Below, piece after piece: positions 36,601 through 50,787 of a stretch of 64,000 bases of DNA. The notes beneath the pieces are model-generated. The model was not told where the DNA came from. It saw only the letters and a program-made list of their open reading frames with translations, and searched no databases. Made by a program: the position numbers and the translations under genes. Numbering within the stretch: the first letter of the stretch is position 1; each line of letters starts with the position of its first letter. The stretch is from NCBI GenBank assembly GCA_034336665.1, contig CM067566.1:31030330-31094329 (forward strand). The letters are read 5' to 3'. Source of the DNA: Luscinia megarhynchos. Lineage: Eukaryota > Chordata > Aves > Passeriformes > Turdidae.

Positions 36601-39150
36601 CTAATTGGAATGGGAGAGGTCTTCTGATAGGGACTATGTGTTAATGCTGTAGATCTTCAGTGCAAAATGAATTGTTCTGAGTAGTTATTGATCACAACAC
36701 GTTTGCTGTAGTTAAACCTAGGTCAATAAAACCTCAGTCCCTCAGGACAGGTAATGTTTCTATTAAAAGTAGAATTTTCCAAACTACCAACTGTATTCTT
36801 ATGCATTAATGCAATTTCTGAATTATCTTATAATGAAATGCATTAAATTATTCTGACAACTGATCCAAATATTCTGATTCACTTTGCATCTATAGAAAAT
36901 AAGATGACATTTTGGTCTCAAGCCTTCTTTAATAATTATGTGGATTTAAATCCCATTGAGATCAGCCATTTGTTTGGACAGTTGAATGGGCATGAAATCA
37001 AGAATTTGAGGTCTGGTATCTTTATAGTTAAATTAGTAACCAGCACTCTGTAACTAGGAGCCAAATTCCAATGTTGTTTCTGTATATATCCTGCAAAGGC
37101 ATTTGAACAAGCATGTTCAGCAACTATCCCCCAAGTGAGACATTGCATTTGGAAACAGCAGTATATAATTGAATTGCTGCTATGTGTTCTCCCCACTAGA
37201 AAAGCTCCATCTTACTTGAACCATTTCAGGATTTTGTTTTCTGGTGAATGCACACACCAACTTCTTTCTCTATGCCTCCGTGTAGAGGTCACACAGTAAG
37301 TGGTTTAGAGCACTGCCTTCATCTGTGATCTGGAAAGTGCAGGGTGCCTTTACAGTGTGGTCCTGCATGAATATTTATGATTGAGTCTGTAATTATGATG
37401 AAAATTATAAACAAGCAGAGCTGGTATTTAAGATGTTGGCAAGTCTTTAACAAAGAGGTGGTTTTTGTTACAACAATAAGAAACATGGATATGACCAGTA
37501 TACAAAGTAAAGGATCTTGGAATTCAAGGTGAATTGATTCTCACTGTGGATTCTTCTCACTATGAAGAATTTATGGTTTGAGGGAAACAAGTGGAGACTA
37601 GCAATGACTAATCACTAAACAGTGTGCACCCGTTAGGTGCTGATAAATGCATCTTTTTAGTCAGTATTATTTAAACCAATATTCTATGCTCCTTCCATTC
37701 TGCATTTCTCCTTTTGTTATTTTTCTCATATCGATTGCCAGCTTCCCTCTGCTTCCATACTGTCTCTTTGGCAACATCTGATCCCATCAGAGCTATTTGT
37801 AAATCAAATCGGTGACTGTCAGTAGTGGTCATGGAGGTGCTGCAATAGAATCTGATGTGGAGGAAGAATTTCAATGAGTTAGAGGTAAGAAACAGCAGCC
37901 AAGTAATGAGCATATCCAATGCGAACTAATTCCACATCATGTAAGTTTTAAAGGCCTAGAATTGGGTCACTGATGTAGAAATCAAATGGGCATGCATGAG
38001 AGGGACATTTTTCCTCTCATTATGAATCGAAGTGTACTTATAAACAGAAGATTTATAAGAGGACCTTGACAGTAACATGACATAGAACAAATTGGATAGT
38101 TTTGTTTTAGAAATGGTAGCATAGAGTTCTAGTTGAAGTCTAGAAGTTTTTCAGGTTCCAGGAGAGCCGTGGATTTTATCAAGAGGTGATTATGCATTAT
38201 TGGAAAGCCTCTAGGTTATCCAAAGTCACGCTCTCTCTTGGTCAGCAGAGTTGTAAATAACATCAGCTGTCATGCTTTAACATTACAGTGGCTTCAAACA
38301 TTTCTTAGACAGATGACCTTAGAAGGCAACTCTGGGTCCATGTGTCTCTCTCAAACAGAATAGCAGCAAAGCAGAAGCAGGCAGATTAATCCTAAAATGC
38401 AGTGTCATAGTAGCAGGTGCAAATAGTAATAGAAATAAGAGACCAGGATGGCCGAAGGAGGCAAAATGAAGTGGTGTAACAGCTTATTTGGTATGTGTTT
38501 GTTTGAAATAATCAGGTTTGAGCAAACAGTGATAAGCATCAGCCAATCGTGGGGTGTGTGGAGCACAGTAACCTTATAAGAGCTAGTGTGGAAATGTACT
38601 GTCTTCCCTCAGCCTGTGGACTCTTCTGGGTGTACTTACATACATGCCCAACCTGTGAGCAGCAGTGCAGATGGGATGTGCCAGGGAAGACACTCAGGTG
38701 TCAGGTTAGGGTACACTGTCTGATGTTACACTGTGGCATGGCTGAATGTCACTTCTGCACCGGAAGGATCAGGTATTGAATGCAATACATCCATTATGGG
38801 GTTGTGTCTGGAGTGCAAAACCTCCATCAGATGTGACCTTGGAACAGTATTTCTGCTCGGGTGGGGCTGTCTGCACAAAAATAGAAATAAAAATGGTCAA
38901 TTTCTACTTGTTTGTAAACTAGAATTGTATAAATGTATACTTTGTTGTGTTCTGCTGCTCTGGTACCAGTCCTTTCTCATGTTATTATTTCCTATTGGAT
39001 TAAGCATGTTACTGTTGCCAGTCTGAATTTCCTTTCTTTGCTGTTGTATGTATCATGTAGCTTCCTTTTTGGGAGAGGATTATGCCATAGATGCTCTGTG
39101 TTAATTTTTATTCAAATAGTCTGGTCATAGCCATGAAAGTGTTTTGACAA

Positions 39151-39188
39151 AAATTGAATTGAAAATTCAATTTCAAAAATTTGAAATT
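39151..39188. repeat. Two overlapping AT-rich inverted repeats
   Basis: Arms AAATTGAATT/AATTCAATTT with a 3 nt loop (39151-39173) overlap arms AATTTCAAA/TTTGAAATT with a 2 nt gap (39169-39188). The two hairpins share the AATTT segment and so are mutually exclusive. They are immediately followed by a 12 bp direct repeat (39208-39230). Confidence 0.8.
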
Positions 39189-39207
39189 ATGAAGCTTCTT
39201 AACATTT

Positions 39208-39230
39208 AAAAGCTAAAACAAAAGCTAAAA
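39208..39230 (+). repeat. 12 bp tandem repeat AAAAGCTAAAAC
   Basis: AAAAGCTAAAA occurs at 39208-39218 and 39220-39230, period 12. Simple slippage duplication next to the inverted repeats. Confidence 0.85.
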
Positions 39231-40249
39231 AGAATTTCAAAGGCAGTGATGTAATGGAAAAGTTCATGTATGGGTGGGAAGAGGGAGACAAGTAGGTACT
39301 TAAAAGGACAGCATGTATCTTTGAGTAAAGGCATGCTAGATTACAACATTTTAGGTCTGCTCCTGCTTTCAGTGTTTTTGAAGCATGTAATGTATTTTTC
39401 TGTTCAGATGTATTGTTCCATAACAGTGATACATCATAGCTAATGCTGCTGTAAAGTAGGAAAATCCAAAGGCAGACCCTTTTCTTCTGTTATTTCTAAC
39501 TTCTTTCCCTAAATAGATTGATTTTTTTGGTCTTTCTGTACTGAATACTGATAGTGTTCTGACTCATCCACCCTTAAAAACCTCACCAACCACCATCAGG
39601 GGGTTGAATAGCACAGATGTGGTTCTGTGTTCTTAAGTAACCTGAGTAACATAGTGCACTTTTGAAGAGGTGATGCTGAAGGTCCTGAATCTCAAAGAAT
39701 AGTGGGAAAAACACACTAAAAGGAAAAGCAAACATTCTTCCTCTCAATCATTACTATGATCAAACTATGCACCGAACTTTTTCATTAGCCTTTTCATAAA
39801 ACAGCTGTTAAATAATGCTGAGACATAGAATAACAGAAGTTTTACTCCTTTTAAGGATACTTGTCTTGAATTTTATGTACAAGTATTAAAGCAGTGTAAA
39901 ACTGAACTGTTTGACAGGTACCTAAACTATCTTTAATTTAGTAGCAGTGGCTTATCAACTAAATTTGTCCACAAGCATAGTGGCTTTAATTTTTTTTTTG
40001 CTTCTTTAGGGCCCAAAAGAATATGCAGGAATGCATGATGAAACCAAATGGAAATGTAATCAGTAACTGCAGTTCTCACAGCTGAAAATCAGATTAATTG
40101 AAGTTTATAAAAACAGTAAGATGCATTGATGTAAGGATCATGACTTATGCTAATCAGAAATCAGTAGTTGTGACTGAAGGTCAAAATTGGTGGGTCTTTG
40201 TATCTTTTCAAACAGTTTGAAAGCAACGTGTCTGGTTCCTTAAGTTAAT

Positions 40250-40325
40250 GTGCTGTTGTTTTTGTGGGTATTTTTGTTTGGGTTTTTGCTTGCTGGTTTT
40301 ATGGGGTTTTCTTCCTTTGTTTATT
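40250..40325 (+). repeat. T/G-rich low-complexity patch
   Basis: The + strand is almost devoid of A and C for about 70 bp, with TTTTTG, GGGTTTTTG and GGGGTTTTC runs. It is not a clean tandem repeat and no transposon is recognised. Confidence 0.6.
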
Positions 40326-40917
40326 CAGCACCAATAGGTGAAATCCCAGTTCTCCTGCAGCAAGGCTGAAATGTGACTTAACCCTTCCTAAGAGGCTTAG
40401 GGTTGGATGGTGTAGCCTGTGATTAGAAGGGGTAGGGACTATGTCTAGAGCAGGATGGCCACAAAGTGTTCTTGTCAGCATGATGCCATGCTGTCTGAGG
40501 ACTCCTAATTAACTGTAGCCTGAATGTAAAGCTTCATCACCATAGTGTACCTTGAGTGCTATCACGTCGAATAAAGCCACATATCTTTCAGTGGGATTGC
40601 TGAAAACTGATACTTTTTGAAAGTTTAGTTTTAGCAAATGATGGGGTGGGGGAGGCTGTGCAAGATTGTTGTCTGGATCTGATGTCTGAAAAATGCATGA
40701 ACTAGATATTCCATGTTACTACAGAGGGTCTCTGTGCATATGAACAGTATTTTCACTATTCAAAGTGACTACAAGTGAGAAGTAGCAATTCAGGCATGAA
40801 CAAAGCATAGGTTAGATAAATTGGGTGCTTTGACTGGTTTTTTTCTTTTAATATTCATTTTTTTCTTAATAATAAAAAATTAGATACAATTATAAAGTAA
40901 AAAAATTTTCATTTTAA

Positions 40918-40943
40918 ACATAAACATATATAAATGTTTATGT
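40918..40943. repeat. 10 bp inverted repeat with forkhead-type cores
   Basis: ACATAAACAT, six bases (ATATAA), then ATGTTTATGT, the exact reverse complement. Each arm carries a TAAACA/TGTTTA forkhead-type core, giving two divergent sites. The symmetry is visible; binding is inference. Confidence 0.75.
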
Positions 40944-43900
40944 AAACATGAATGTAATCTGACATGTTGCCATCAAGCAGGTGCAAAATTATATTTGTAA
41001 GGTACTAAATGTGTTTCTCACTGAATTTTCTGTTCCTTTGAGAACTTCAGATTCTCTTATCTGTTGATATGAGAGCTTTTCTAGTACATTGGACTGTGAT
41101 AAATAAGGAAGAGTAAATAATTGGGTCGAGGCCATTATTGGTTAGTGAGAATAACAAAAACTTGTATTTCAGGAAGGTTATTTAGTAAATCTCTAGCACA
41201 GGATATTTTGGTCTCTCCACTAAAGCAGCCATCATGGACCTTCATAAGGAGTGGGTTAATGGACTAGATGGCCCAAGTTTGTCAGTATTTCCACTGCTGT
41301 TTGTAAACATCATGTGAGTTTTGAATTTCAGACTGTTTCAGCTTTTGAGACAACCCTAAATTTTAGGGATTGGCCTAGGTGAAGTACACAAGAAATAATA
41401 TCCTTTTGAGCATACAGGTCACACTACTGACTTTGCACTTGTTAAAATCATACACAGCTATTGTCTGATTTTGGAATCAATCTTGTATTTTCTTTTTTCT
41501 CACTAACACTAAAGATTTTAAAGAAAAGCAATCAGTAGCAACCCAAAGGGGTGCCAGTGCAAAACACTGATTATATTTCAGTTAATTCATGTATTGATCA
41601 GGTACGTCACATTGCTACTTCTAGCCAGTTACACAGTTACATATTTTAATAAACAAATTCTGACAGAAGACAGCAGTTGCCAGCACAAATTGCAATTTAA
41701 TTTAGTTTCTAGTGAATATCTAATGAACAAGGAACTCTAAGCAGTGACATTCTCCAGATAATCAAATTCATGGTAATTGCAGTTTTTCTTTTGGAGAAAT
41801 CTGTATTTGTTAGGAATCTGAAGGAAATAATTATTTCAGTGTGACTGATGCAATCAAATGGTTTACTTTGAATAAGTAAAATATAAAAGAGGCTAATCAA
41901 ATGAAGTGCTACTGTATGAGAGTAAAATGAAAGGCTGACAGGTTTGACAGTAGAATAAAGACCAAACCAAAGGCTTTGTTTTGACATACATGCAGATAAT
42001 CAGGCAAATTCAAGTCTTTTAAGAGACCTCTTCTATAAGGGTCACTTTACAGATAGGGATCATGTAATCTGAGCCTTGCAGATTATCATTCTACTTTTAA
42101 ACAAGTACAAGAGAGAGGTTTTTAATTCCTTATTTGCATAGCTGTAGATTTACACATTCACATGTTTTTGCCATTGGCATTTGATTCACAGATGACTGAT
42201 TTATGGTCTTGAGCAAAGGCCAAATTCAGGACACACTTTTAACTGTCAGGACTGCAAAGTCCACAAAAATTGTTTGAAAGCCAGCACCTGTTGTAATTAA
42301 TACATACAAAGCAGTAGGAGGATCCCTTCCAGCTGGAGGAAATACTCCTCTTATCAGCAAGGCAATAATAATTGCAGAGATGGTGTGATAAATTAATTCA
42401 GGTGTGAATTTGTTTTTTGTTACATTTAGTGGTATAATTATCTTAAATGTAATTTTCTAAAACGCAAATTAAAATAAACATGTCAGTAAGAGCCACAGAA
42501 AGTACAGCAGAGTCAAGTTCTCTTTGCAGTAGGTGCTGAATGTAAAAGATGAAACAGGCTTGATGCAAAGGTAAACTGAAAAGCAGATTTATTAACAGTT
42601 GGCTTTGAGCACTGCTTGACTACAATACCAGTGGTTTCTTGATTTCGTGTAGCAGAAATGGAAGTATGAAAGGTGTCTGAGGAAGAGGCAAATAGTAGCT
42701 TTGTAGATGAGCTTGGGAAGTGTCCTTATGATAGAAGATTACTGCTCCTTATGAAAGGATGAAATGTATGTGGGAAAATTTGAGCAGATACTGTGAAGAG
42801 ACTTTTGGGAGTTGTGAGAGGAGACAGGAAGACAATCACAAAATGCCTGAAAGGGAAAAGAAGAAAACAGATATCATGGCTGCAATGACAAGACAACGAG
42901 CCATCTATATGTGCCCTCTATTCTAGGGCAGCAACAGCTACAGTGCTTCAAAGAAAAAAAAAATTTAACTGGTCTCATGGGGTGCATTTTGCATAGATTA
43001 GAACATGTCACTGAAAACCGTGGGTTCAGATGCTGCACTTAAATTGTGTGTTGACAAGAGGCCTAAACAATGCCATTACTCATGGGGGACCAAAACAAAA
43101 TTAGAAATCAGATTTCAAAAGTACTGTGGAGAAGTCAATCCACTCAGGAAAAAGCTACAATACATGCTTACAGTGAAGGGGAAACAGGTGTGAAGAAACA
43201 TGAGCCACTTCCTAGAGGAGTTCACATTCTTGAGCATTCAAGGCTTTTTGGGGGGGTTTATTTAAAAAAAAACCCGAAGTCATTCTAGTCAAATTTCCAA
43301 TCTATACACAGTGTGCCAGGGCAAGCTACAGATTTCATTCTTTTCATTTTTTAGTCTTCATATGCACACATAGTAATTCCAACCAAAATTTTCAGATTTA
43401 AAAAAAAAAATTATCTCCTTCTGTGGTTTTATTCCTTATGTTGTATTTTATTATTGGGAGACACAAATGGATGAGTCCTGTCCCTTCCCAAGCACGTTAG
43501 ATGAAGCATTAGAAGTCCACATTTTCAATGTGATTTTCCATGATGGAAATGAGATTCTCTCTAGCTGTCCTGCACCAGCAATGGAAAAATGCAGTTCCGA
43601 GGGTGAGATCAGGTGGGAAGGAACTCTAATTTCTGTCCCTTGGTTTTGCACCAAATTGTTTTAACTGGGACAAATTCTGTTAGAATGTTGGTGGGATATT
43701 TCATGTGTTTTGCTTTATACTCAAGTGTGTTTGGGCTGCAGATTTCTTTATGGAAAATGTCCATTTCTAAGTGTATTACTTGGTTTTAAAATTATGAGCT
43801 GAGCTGGAGCTCGGAGGTGGCTTGAGATCAAACATGGTTTGAAAGAGTAATTATATTGCAAGATTTCTTGTGTGTAGTCTTGTCAAATTCTATGTAATTC

Positions 43901-46900
43901 TACTGTCATCTTCAGTATTTTATATATTGTAGTTAGACTTCTATGGACTTTATCTTCCAGTGTGTTTAGGAGCAGCTTATCTTTATTTTCATTAGAAGTG
44001 TGGGGTTTTTTTCTGAACTAATTGCAGATAATGCTGCGAAAATTTCACATTCAATACCTAAAATTGTCAAAACAAGCTAACAATATATGTAATTTAAATC
44101 ATAAAAGAAACCACTTCTTTTGCATTCTGGACTAATTTTCTCTGGTGGTGATATGTGGATACTTTTTACTAAGCACTTTCTTAAAAGCTAAAAGAATTTT
44201 TAGCTTTGCTTTGCCCAGAAGCAGATAATTTTTTTTAATGAGCTTTTTTAGGGATAGTTTTGGAACTGTATTTTGAGGCTTCTGCCCTTTTTGGTGGGTA
44301 CAATAAACAATCTGAGAATTTTTACCCTTACATTTGCAAAATTGTGAAACCTAACTTCTTGTTTCTCATAATCCTAAATTAGTATCTTACATTGTTAAGT
44401 GTTGACACGATGATTCAAGCTTGGCCTTGTAAGAATCCAGTCTGAATAATATTTTTAAAAGCAAGGGCATGACTTCAAGGCAGTTGTTTGTCTGTGTCTT
44501 ACCTCAAACCTGAGTGTTTTCTTTACATTCTAAACAAAGAACTTAGAATTTATTTAAAGGTTTGTTTGAAAAGGGCAGAGAGGAATTTAGCAACATGACA
44601 CTTACAAATTAAATTATTATAAACCTTGATATTTTTGAAACCTCTTAGTGATGTTTTCTCTCTTTGAATGCAATGGTAGGAATCCTTTCTGAATTGATAA
44701 AAAGTAGTTACATTAAATCTTTGTGCTTTTAAAATACCATTGAAAAGGCCTTAGCACCCTGCTTTTTGCTATTCCAGCTTTAGGTTCAGCCCAAAGTGCC
44801 TGTACATTTCTTTTGAAGAATACTGGAAAGATTTAGACAAAAGATGAAAAAAAAGTGTTGCACTTGTGTTTGTGTCAGTTGATAAAACGATTTTCTGCTT
44901 GTCATTATTAGATAGGTTGGCACCATCTTGAATGAATCTGCTAGCCTTATTTACTGTATTTATTACTGGCAGTAGCTTCATGTGTTTATATACACAAATT
45001 TTACCATATTTTGGGGATGTTCCATTAGATGAATAGTCCTGCCTCTTAAAACTTGATGAACATCAGAACTTATGTTCGAATTATGCTGTGTGTTTCAGCT
45101 TGGAATCCTGCAAATGCTAACCAGATTTGCAAACTGAGGTCAGTGCAATTGTGATGTTTTTCATCTCAAACTCTCTGTGCTGTCTATATCAGACACACCT
45201 GTGAGTTTGAAATGTCACCATCAAAATCAGGCCAAGCGGTCACTGGATTCATAGGGAGGAGGAATAAGGAAATAGAGATGTCTTTGTGTTGTCATTTCAA
45301 AGGCAGCAGTGTTTCAATACTGCATCATAAAAAGATTTTGTGTGTTGACTTCTAGGTGTGGATCACATAAAAGTTAGCTCAGAGGTTTTTTTAATATTTC
45401 AATGCTATTTCTCTTTTTAAAGTACTATTAAAATGATTTGAACTACTCAATTTATGGGCAGTTTAGACTTTGATCTTAACTCACATGTTTCTAGTTCATG
45501 CCACCCATCTGTCGTAAGCTGATTTTGTTATAAATAACCAGAAGCTGTACAGACACTATGTAAAACTATTAGTTATTTCCCTCCTCTGTTGTTGCCCTCT
45601 GGTTTCAAACTCTAGTCTTTAGATAACTGTTAATCATATGTAATTTTTTTCACCCTGCTGATCAGGATGTAAAGGCTGAAAAAAAAACCAACTTCAAATG
45701 CTTTACTGATCTTCTCCTTATGAGCAATCTGTTTAGTTGCTGTAGGAATCAAATGTGTTTAAGCTTAGATTTTAAGTCAATGGGTTCAAAGCAGAAGGCA
45801 GAGCAAACAGAACACAAGCAGTTTAATGTGTTTTTGGACACTAAATTTGTAATAATTAAAGTTCTGCTAAGATATGTCTGCTGTCTACTTTTGATGTCTT
45901 TATATACAATGCTGTAATTTGACAACTTTTTTATCTCTACCCTTTCAGGAAGTAAGATAGTAAACTGTGTGATTAGCTATTCTGTATAAATTTTGTAGAG
46001 AAAATTTACCTTTCAACTTCTCAGTTTTGTTTTTTCATTTATGTAAAGCTTTCAAGTCACTTTAGAAGCAGAGGGTACCACAAGTCATTGACTTCAGTTT
46101 CAGGTTTTTTAAGTGCAAGTGTTAATACTCTGTTGTTGCTTGTAGTGATCATTGTGTAAGGGTTAAAATTGAAATTTTCTGTTTTGAACTCTCATTTCAT
46201 CAAGCTGATGAACAGTAAAAGGCTTTGTGGGGAAAGAAGGGTCTTTTGAACTGTCATTATTAATAGGCAGATGAATTTTTTAAAACAGGATGTTTGAGTT
46301 CTGAGGAAGTAAACAATTTCTAGGAAGGGAAATCCACCTTTTTGTGTGTTTATTTTTCAAAGAGAGGAAACTACCTAATAGGTGTAAAACTTCATGGAGA
46401 CAAAATAAGATACCTACTTCAGATTATATTACCTTTGACTTCCAGTTCTCAGGTTAAGAACCCCGTCTTCCAATGTTGTTTTGTACAACTTCAACCACCT
46501 TAGGTTTATGGTATGACACAGGTGCTCCTTCCTCTACCTAATGTGCAAAATATGTATATTCATATTGTTCCAGCTTTCAGTTTGTTGCTGTTTAAGAATG
46601 TTTTTAAGGATCTTTTCTCTTCACCTTTCTGGGTGGCACTGGCCTTTGCATTATGAATTAGGGCCTCTTTAATGGCTTCATTTTCCTAAGGAGTATACAC
46701 TGCATCTCATAAAATGTGTAGTCATACTGGCTACTAAAAACAGAGATAGCAAAGATGTCTTGTTTTAGAGTTGTGTCTGTAGACTTCCTTGTGGAAGAGT
46801 TTCTCCATTCAGGGGGAAAGTCTGTGGTGAAAAATATGGCTGCAGTTTAGAATTTCTTATTACTGATGTTCACTTGTCAGCAGTGGAAGCATACTGATGG

Positions 46901-47773
46901 AGAAGAATTAGGAAATTTATAAAAATCCCTGAAGTAACGTCACCCATGGTGACTGTGCTCTTCTTATCTCTGTTTTGCCACTTAAACGAGGGTCAAATTC
47001 TGTTAGCTGAAAAATTGGTTCTGACCGTACAGATAATTCAACACAGAGCAATTACCTGGCAGCACAGCTGTAACATCCTGCATTGCCTTGAGTACAGCAA
47101 ACATCAGATTGTCTTTCCTCAGCTAGGAAGAACATGAATATAGCTTAAACAAATGTTTCAAACTAATAGCCTGTTCTCAAATTAACAATCCTGTAAAGAA
47201 CACGAACAGCAAACAAAAACTGTGAAAGAGCTCTTATTTTCATTTAGCTGAAGCAATGCATGATAGATGACTACATTATAATGTGCCTCTTCTAACAAGA
47301 AGACAAAACAAACACAAGCTCAACGCTGATTTTCTGAGCCATTTCCTAGGGGGCTGGGACTAAGTGGGGTAGAGAGTATCCACTGGGGAGTCTTGGTATC
47401 ATGCTTTGACTTCACCTTTGAGAGCTGTAAAACTTCTTGGAAACCTTCCCTGGAGTTCCCTTCCCTCCAGGCTACTAGTAGGAGGACTTGTCAAATCTTT
47501 GGGGAAATGATGATCTTCAGGAACAAAGAGATTTAAACAGGAAGGGATCAGTTTTCTGCTTTAGGAGCTTCCTATTGAGTGTGCTACATCATATTGCAGA
47601 AAGGAGGTTTTTTTATAGGGGGCAGGAGCAGGCTTGATAGGCTCAGCACCTTTTCTTGCTTATAAGCAACATGAAGATGAAGGTGGAGGCAGTAGCTGCA
47701 AGTAGGTTCAGTCTGCTGGTGTCATGTGCCTGAGCTCTTGAAATAATTACCTGCTTTGCAGCCTGAAAGAGTG

Positions 47774-47790
47774 ATAATTGTCACAATTAT
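47774..47790. repeat. 17 bp palindrome with back-to-back SOX-type cores
   Basis: ATAATTGT, one central C, then ACAATTAT. The centre ATTGT-C-ACAAT places two SOX-type ACAAT cores in opposite orientation 1 bp apart. The surrounding 47.70-47.96 kb has the look of a non-coding conserved element. Confidence 0.7.
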
Positions 47791-50769
47791 GTGAAACTGT
47801 GAGCAGCAAAGAGTTTGCCAAAGCAATTGTGTCTTGGTGCACTTTTTCTGACTTCAGTTGTTTCTATTATGTCAATATCATATGTTGACATTAGAGGTAG
47901 GAAACAAATACAAATATTGGATTGCTAAAAACCAGATATTGCCTTTGAAATCAGGCTGATGGGGGGAAAAAGAATTATCAGAAAAATACTAGACTCTGAG
48001 CCTTGTGTGCTCTGTAACATTTGTGTTCTAAAATGCTGAAGAATTCTCTTTAGGTTGTGTTTTCAGTTGGTCGATCATAGTAATAAAATTAATAAACTGA
48101 CTAAATGCACACTGATGGAAAGATGGTTCTTTACACTGTTCTTTGATTTGTAGTTGTAGAGAGGTTTTGTGCTCATTTGAGATGACAAATGTTCATCCTG
48201 GGCTTCAGTGCCTGAAAGCTTCTGTTGCAGTAGCTTGGCTGTTTCCTACCTTCTGTGCTATGAGTAGCAGAAAACATTAAAATTACTTAATTGGTAAAGC
48301 TAAGGACTGTTTTTCATATAGGTCCCTTATTTTTTCATTACTAGCCTGGCAGCTTTAGCAAATTGGCAGAAAACCATTGTGTTAATTATTGAGAAGCCTA
48401 AATTCCTTTGTGGATTTAGTCATGGTAATTGGAATAGAAGCTCAATAGAGAGTGCGGAGGTGTAAAGCTGGCCTAGCCATAATCTGGTGCTTTAAGAAAA
48501 AGCAGAATGGTGTTAGGGCTTGTGTGCTCTGTAATATAAGTCTTCCTGAAGCGGAAGGAAGGATTTGGGGCTTGTGTTACTTCCCTGGATTTCTTTTTCC
48601 TTCCATGGACCAGCAGCTTGAGAGTGGCAGCTGCACACAAGATCTTGGCCCCAGAGCCTGGTGATGGCAGTTCTCCCTTGAGAAGTGAGCACAGTTTTAT
48701 CCATAGATAACTCTGGGAAGGTGTTAATGTTTCAGACTATATTGTTCGGGTATGAATATTTCAGAGTTACTGAAAGCAGTTGCTCAAACTTTCATTTCTC
48801 CCGGGTAAGTTTTTCTTCATTAAGTTTATGAGAGGGAGTCCAATCGTTGCTCTGTGAGCCACATGAAGCCTGTGATTACTCCATGAAATAGGGCCAGTGT
48901 CCTCAGAAGACCAGACAATAGCATGACGCTTGGTATTGTGTCACGGAAGTGGGAGATGTGACTGTAAATCCTTCTGGAAGTTTAATCCAGGTTTTCCATA
49001 TCCGTGGCAGGTGTTTTAATGCACAGTGTTTTTAAAAATACCGTGGTGGCATAACATCATCTTCCATGGTTTTGAATAAAGAGTGGAAAAAACCTGAGAG
49101 CATCTTTTGAACATTTGTGCCTCAGATTTAACAGTAATAAAACACAAGGTTGTACAGGACAGCTTTCACCAAAGTAATTTCATTAGAGAAGGCATTGCTT
49201 GCTTGGTTCAGGAGGAGAATTTTAGCTACCTGTTAAGACATACAGATGCTTAGGAATTTGGGTATATATATGAAAAATGGGTATTTTTAAAATTGCCACT
49301 TTTCATTTGGACTCCAAATACCCTGTTACTTGCATTGGTAAGTCACAGGTTGAGAGTCCTAGCTTGTTTACATTTCTGAGGTTTAGACCTTTAGGAAAAC
49401 CCCACTCCATGAAGCCCTCAGCACCCTCCCAAAAACAGCAGTCTTACAGAGGAGTTAAGCACATTCCAGCAAAAAACAGGACTGAAGGACAAATAACTTT
49501 GTACCAAGTTCTTGAAACAATGGCCTAGCAATGTATATTAAGAGTGAGATTAACAATAACCTTCTGTTCCCCATTTCCTGAAAAGGCCTTTTCATATTTA
49601 TTTTCCTGTTCATTTTTAACTGTTTGCTCTTGGAACAGAGGAAGTTAGTTTTACTAGCAAAATAGGGAGGCATAACTAATCCTGTTGGTCCAGTTTCAGA
49701 ATGATAGCTGCAGTAGCTGTAGTAATTTTTCACATCATTGTGAGAGCAGTCACACAGTTTGCAGCCAGTTATATGGAGTTGGCAAAGTATTGGAATTGGT
49801 TCTAACAGATGACTAAGAGCCTTCAAATATTTAGATAATATGCTTTCAGTAGTTGGAGGTGTTTAAATGCCTGTGATTTTGCTTCAAAGTTGAGAGTATC
49901 CTTATGTTTTAATGGAGTTATTTGGTGCTGATTTAAAGGTATAATAATTTTGTAATGGATTCTATATTATATAATGATGTTATTAAACATATTAAAATTT
50001 ATAGCATAGCTGCTTGTTATAACTGTGAAATGTCTTACAAAAAATGGCTAGGGGTTTTAGTGTAACATAAATCTAAAATCAAAAATGATAACTCAATATA
50101 GCTAAAGACATTTGGTGTTTTTTAAAGAGAATGCAGGTCTGCTGTTCTGCAGAGCCAACAGCAGAGTCAACTCTTCATCAAACATATGGCATTTTGCAGA
50201 CCAGTTCATGTTAATAACTTGAGAATCCTTTGTACTTGCTGTCTTGATCCATGTCTTTCAAATGCATGAGTTGTCTGTAGAACACTTCTGTGACAAATTC
50301 AGAAGGCTGCTTTGTTGCTTTGATACTTAGTCATCCCTGGCACCAAGTTCAGTTAACACATGTTCATGCATTTTTACTTATGTTACATTATGTAGGATTA
50401 ACCACAAGTAATGTTGTACATGACCTACGTGTAGCTAGGTATTCCATCCTGCCCAGGAGCACGGCCACCCTTCTTCATAGCTCCATTGCTTTTCAGCAGT
50501 GGAGGCTGCTGAAAGCACATGAGGCATTGAAAAAAGTCTTATTTGTAAGATCCTTCGAGTTCATATATGCTTAAAACACTTCTGAGACTAGGTGAAGTCC
50601 AGGACAAAGCATATGATCCATAGCTTCCCTCTTTCCTTCTGTGGATTTCTGTTTTCCTGCACTCTAAAAAATAGTCATTTCAGGGATTGAGATGATTAGT
50701 TCTATGAATGAACACTCTCAAGGGAGACGTCTGAAAACAGAGTATGTCCATTTTGCTTCCATTCTCTAT

Positions 50770-50787
50770 CATTAAATTAATTTAATG
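50770..50787. repeat. 18 bp AT-rich perfect palindrome
   Basis: CATTAAATT followed directly by AATTTAATG. Being AT-rich, such symmetry may arise by chance in a window this size. Confidence 0.75.
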
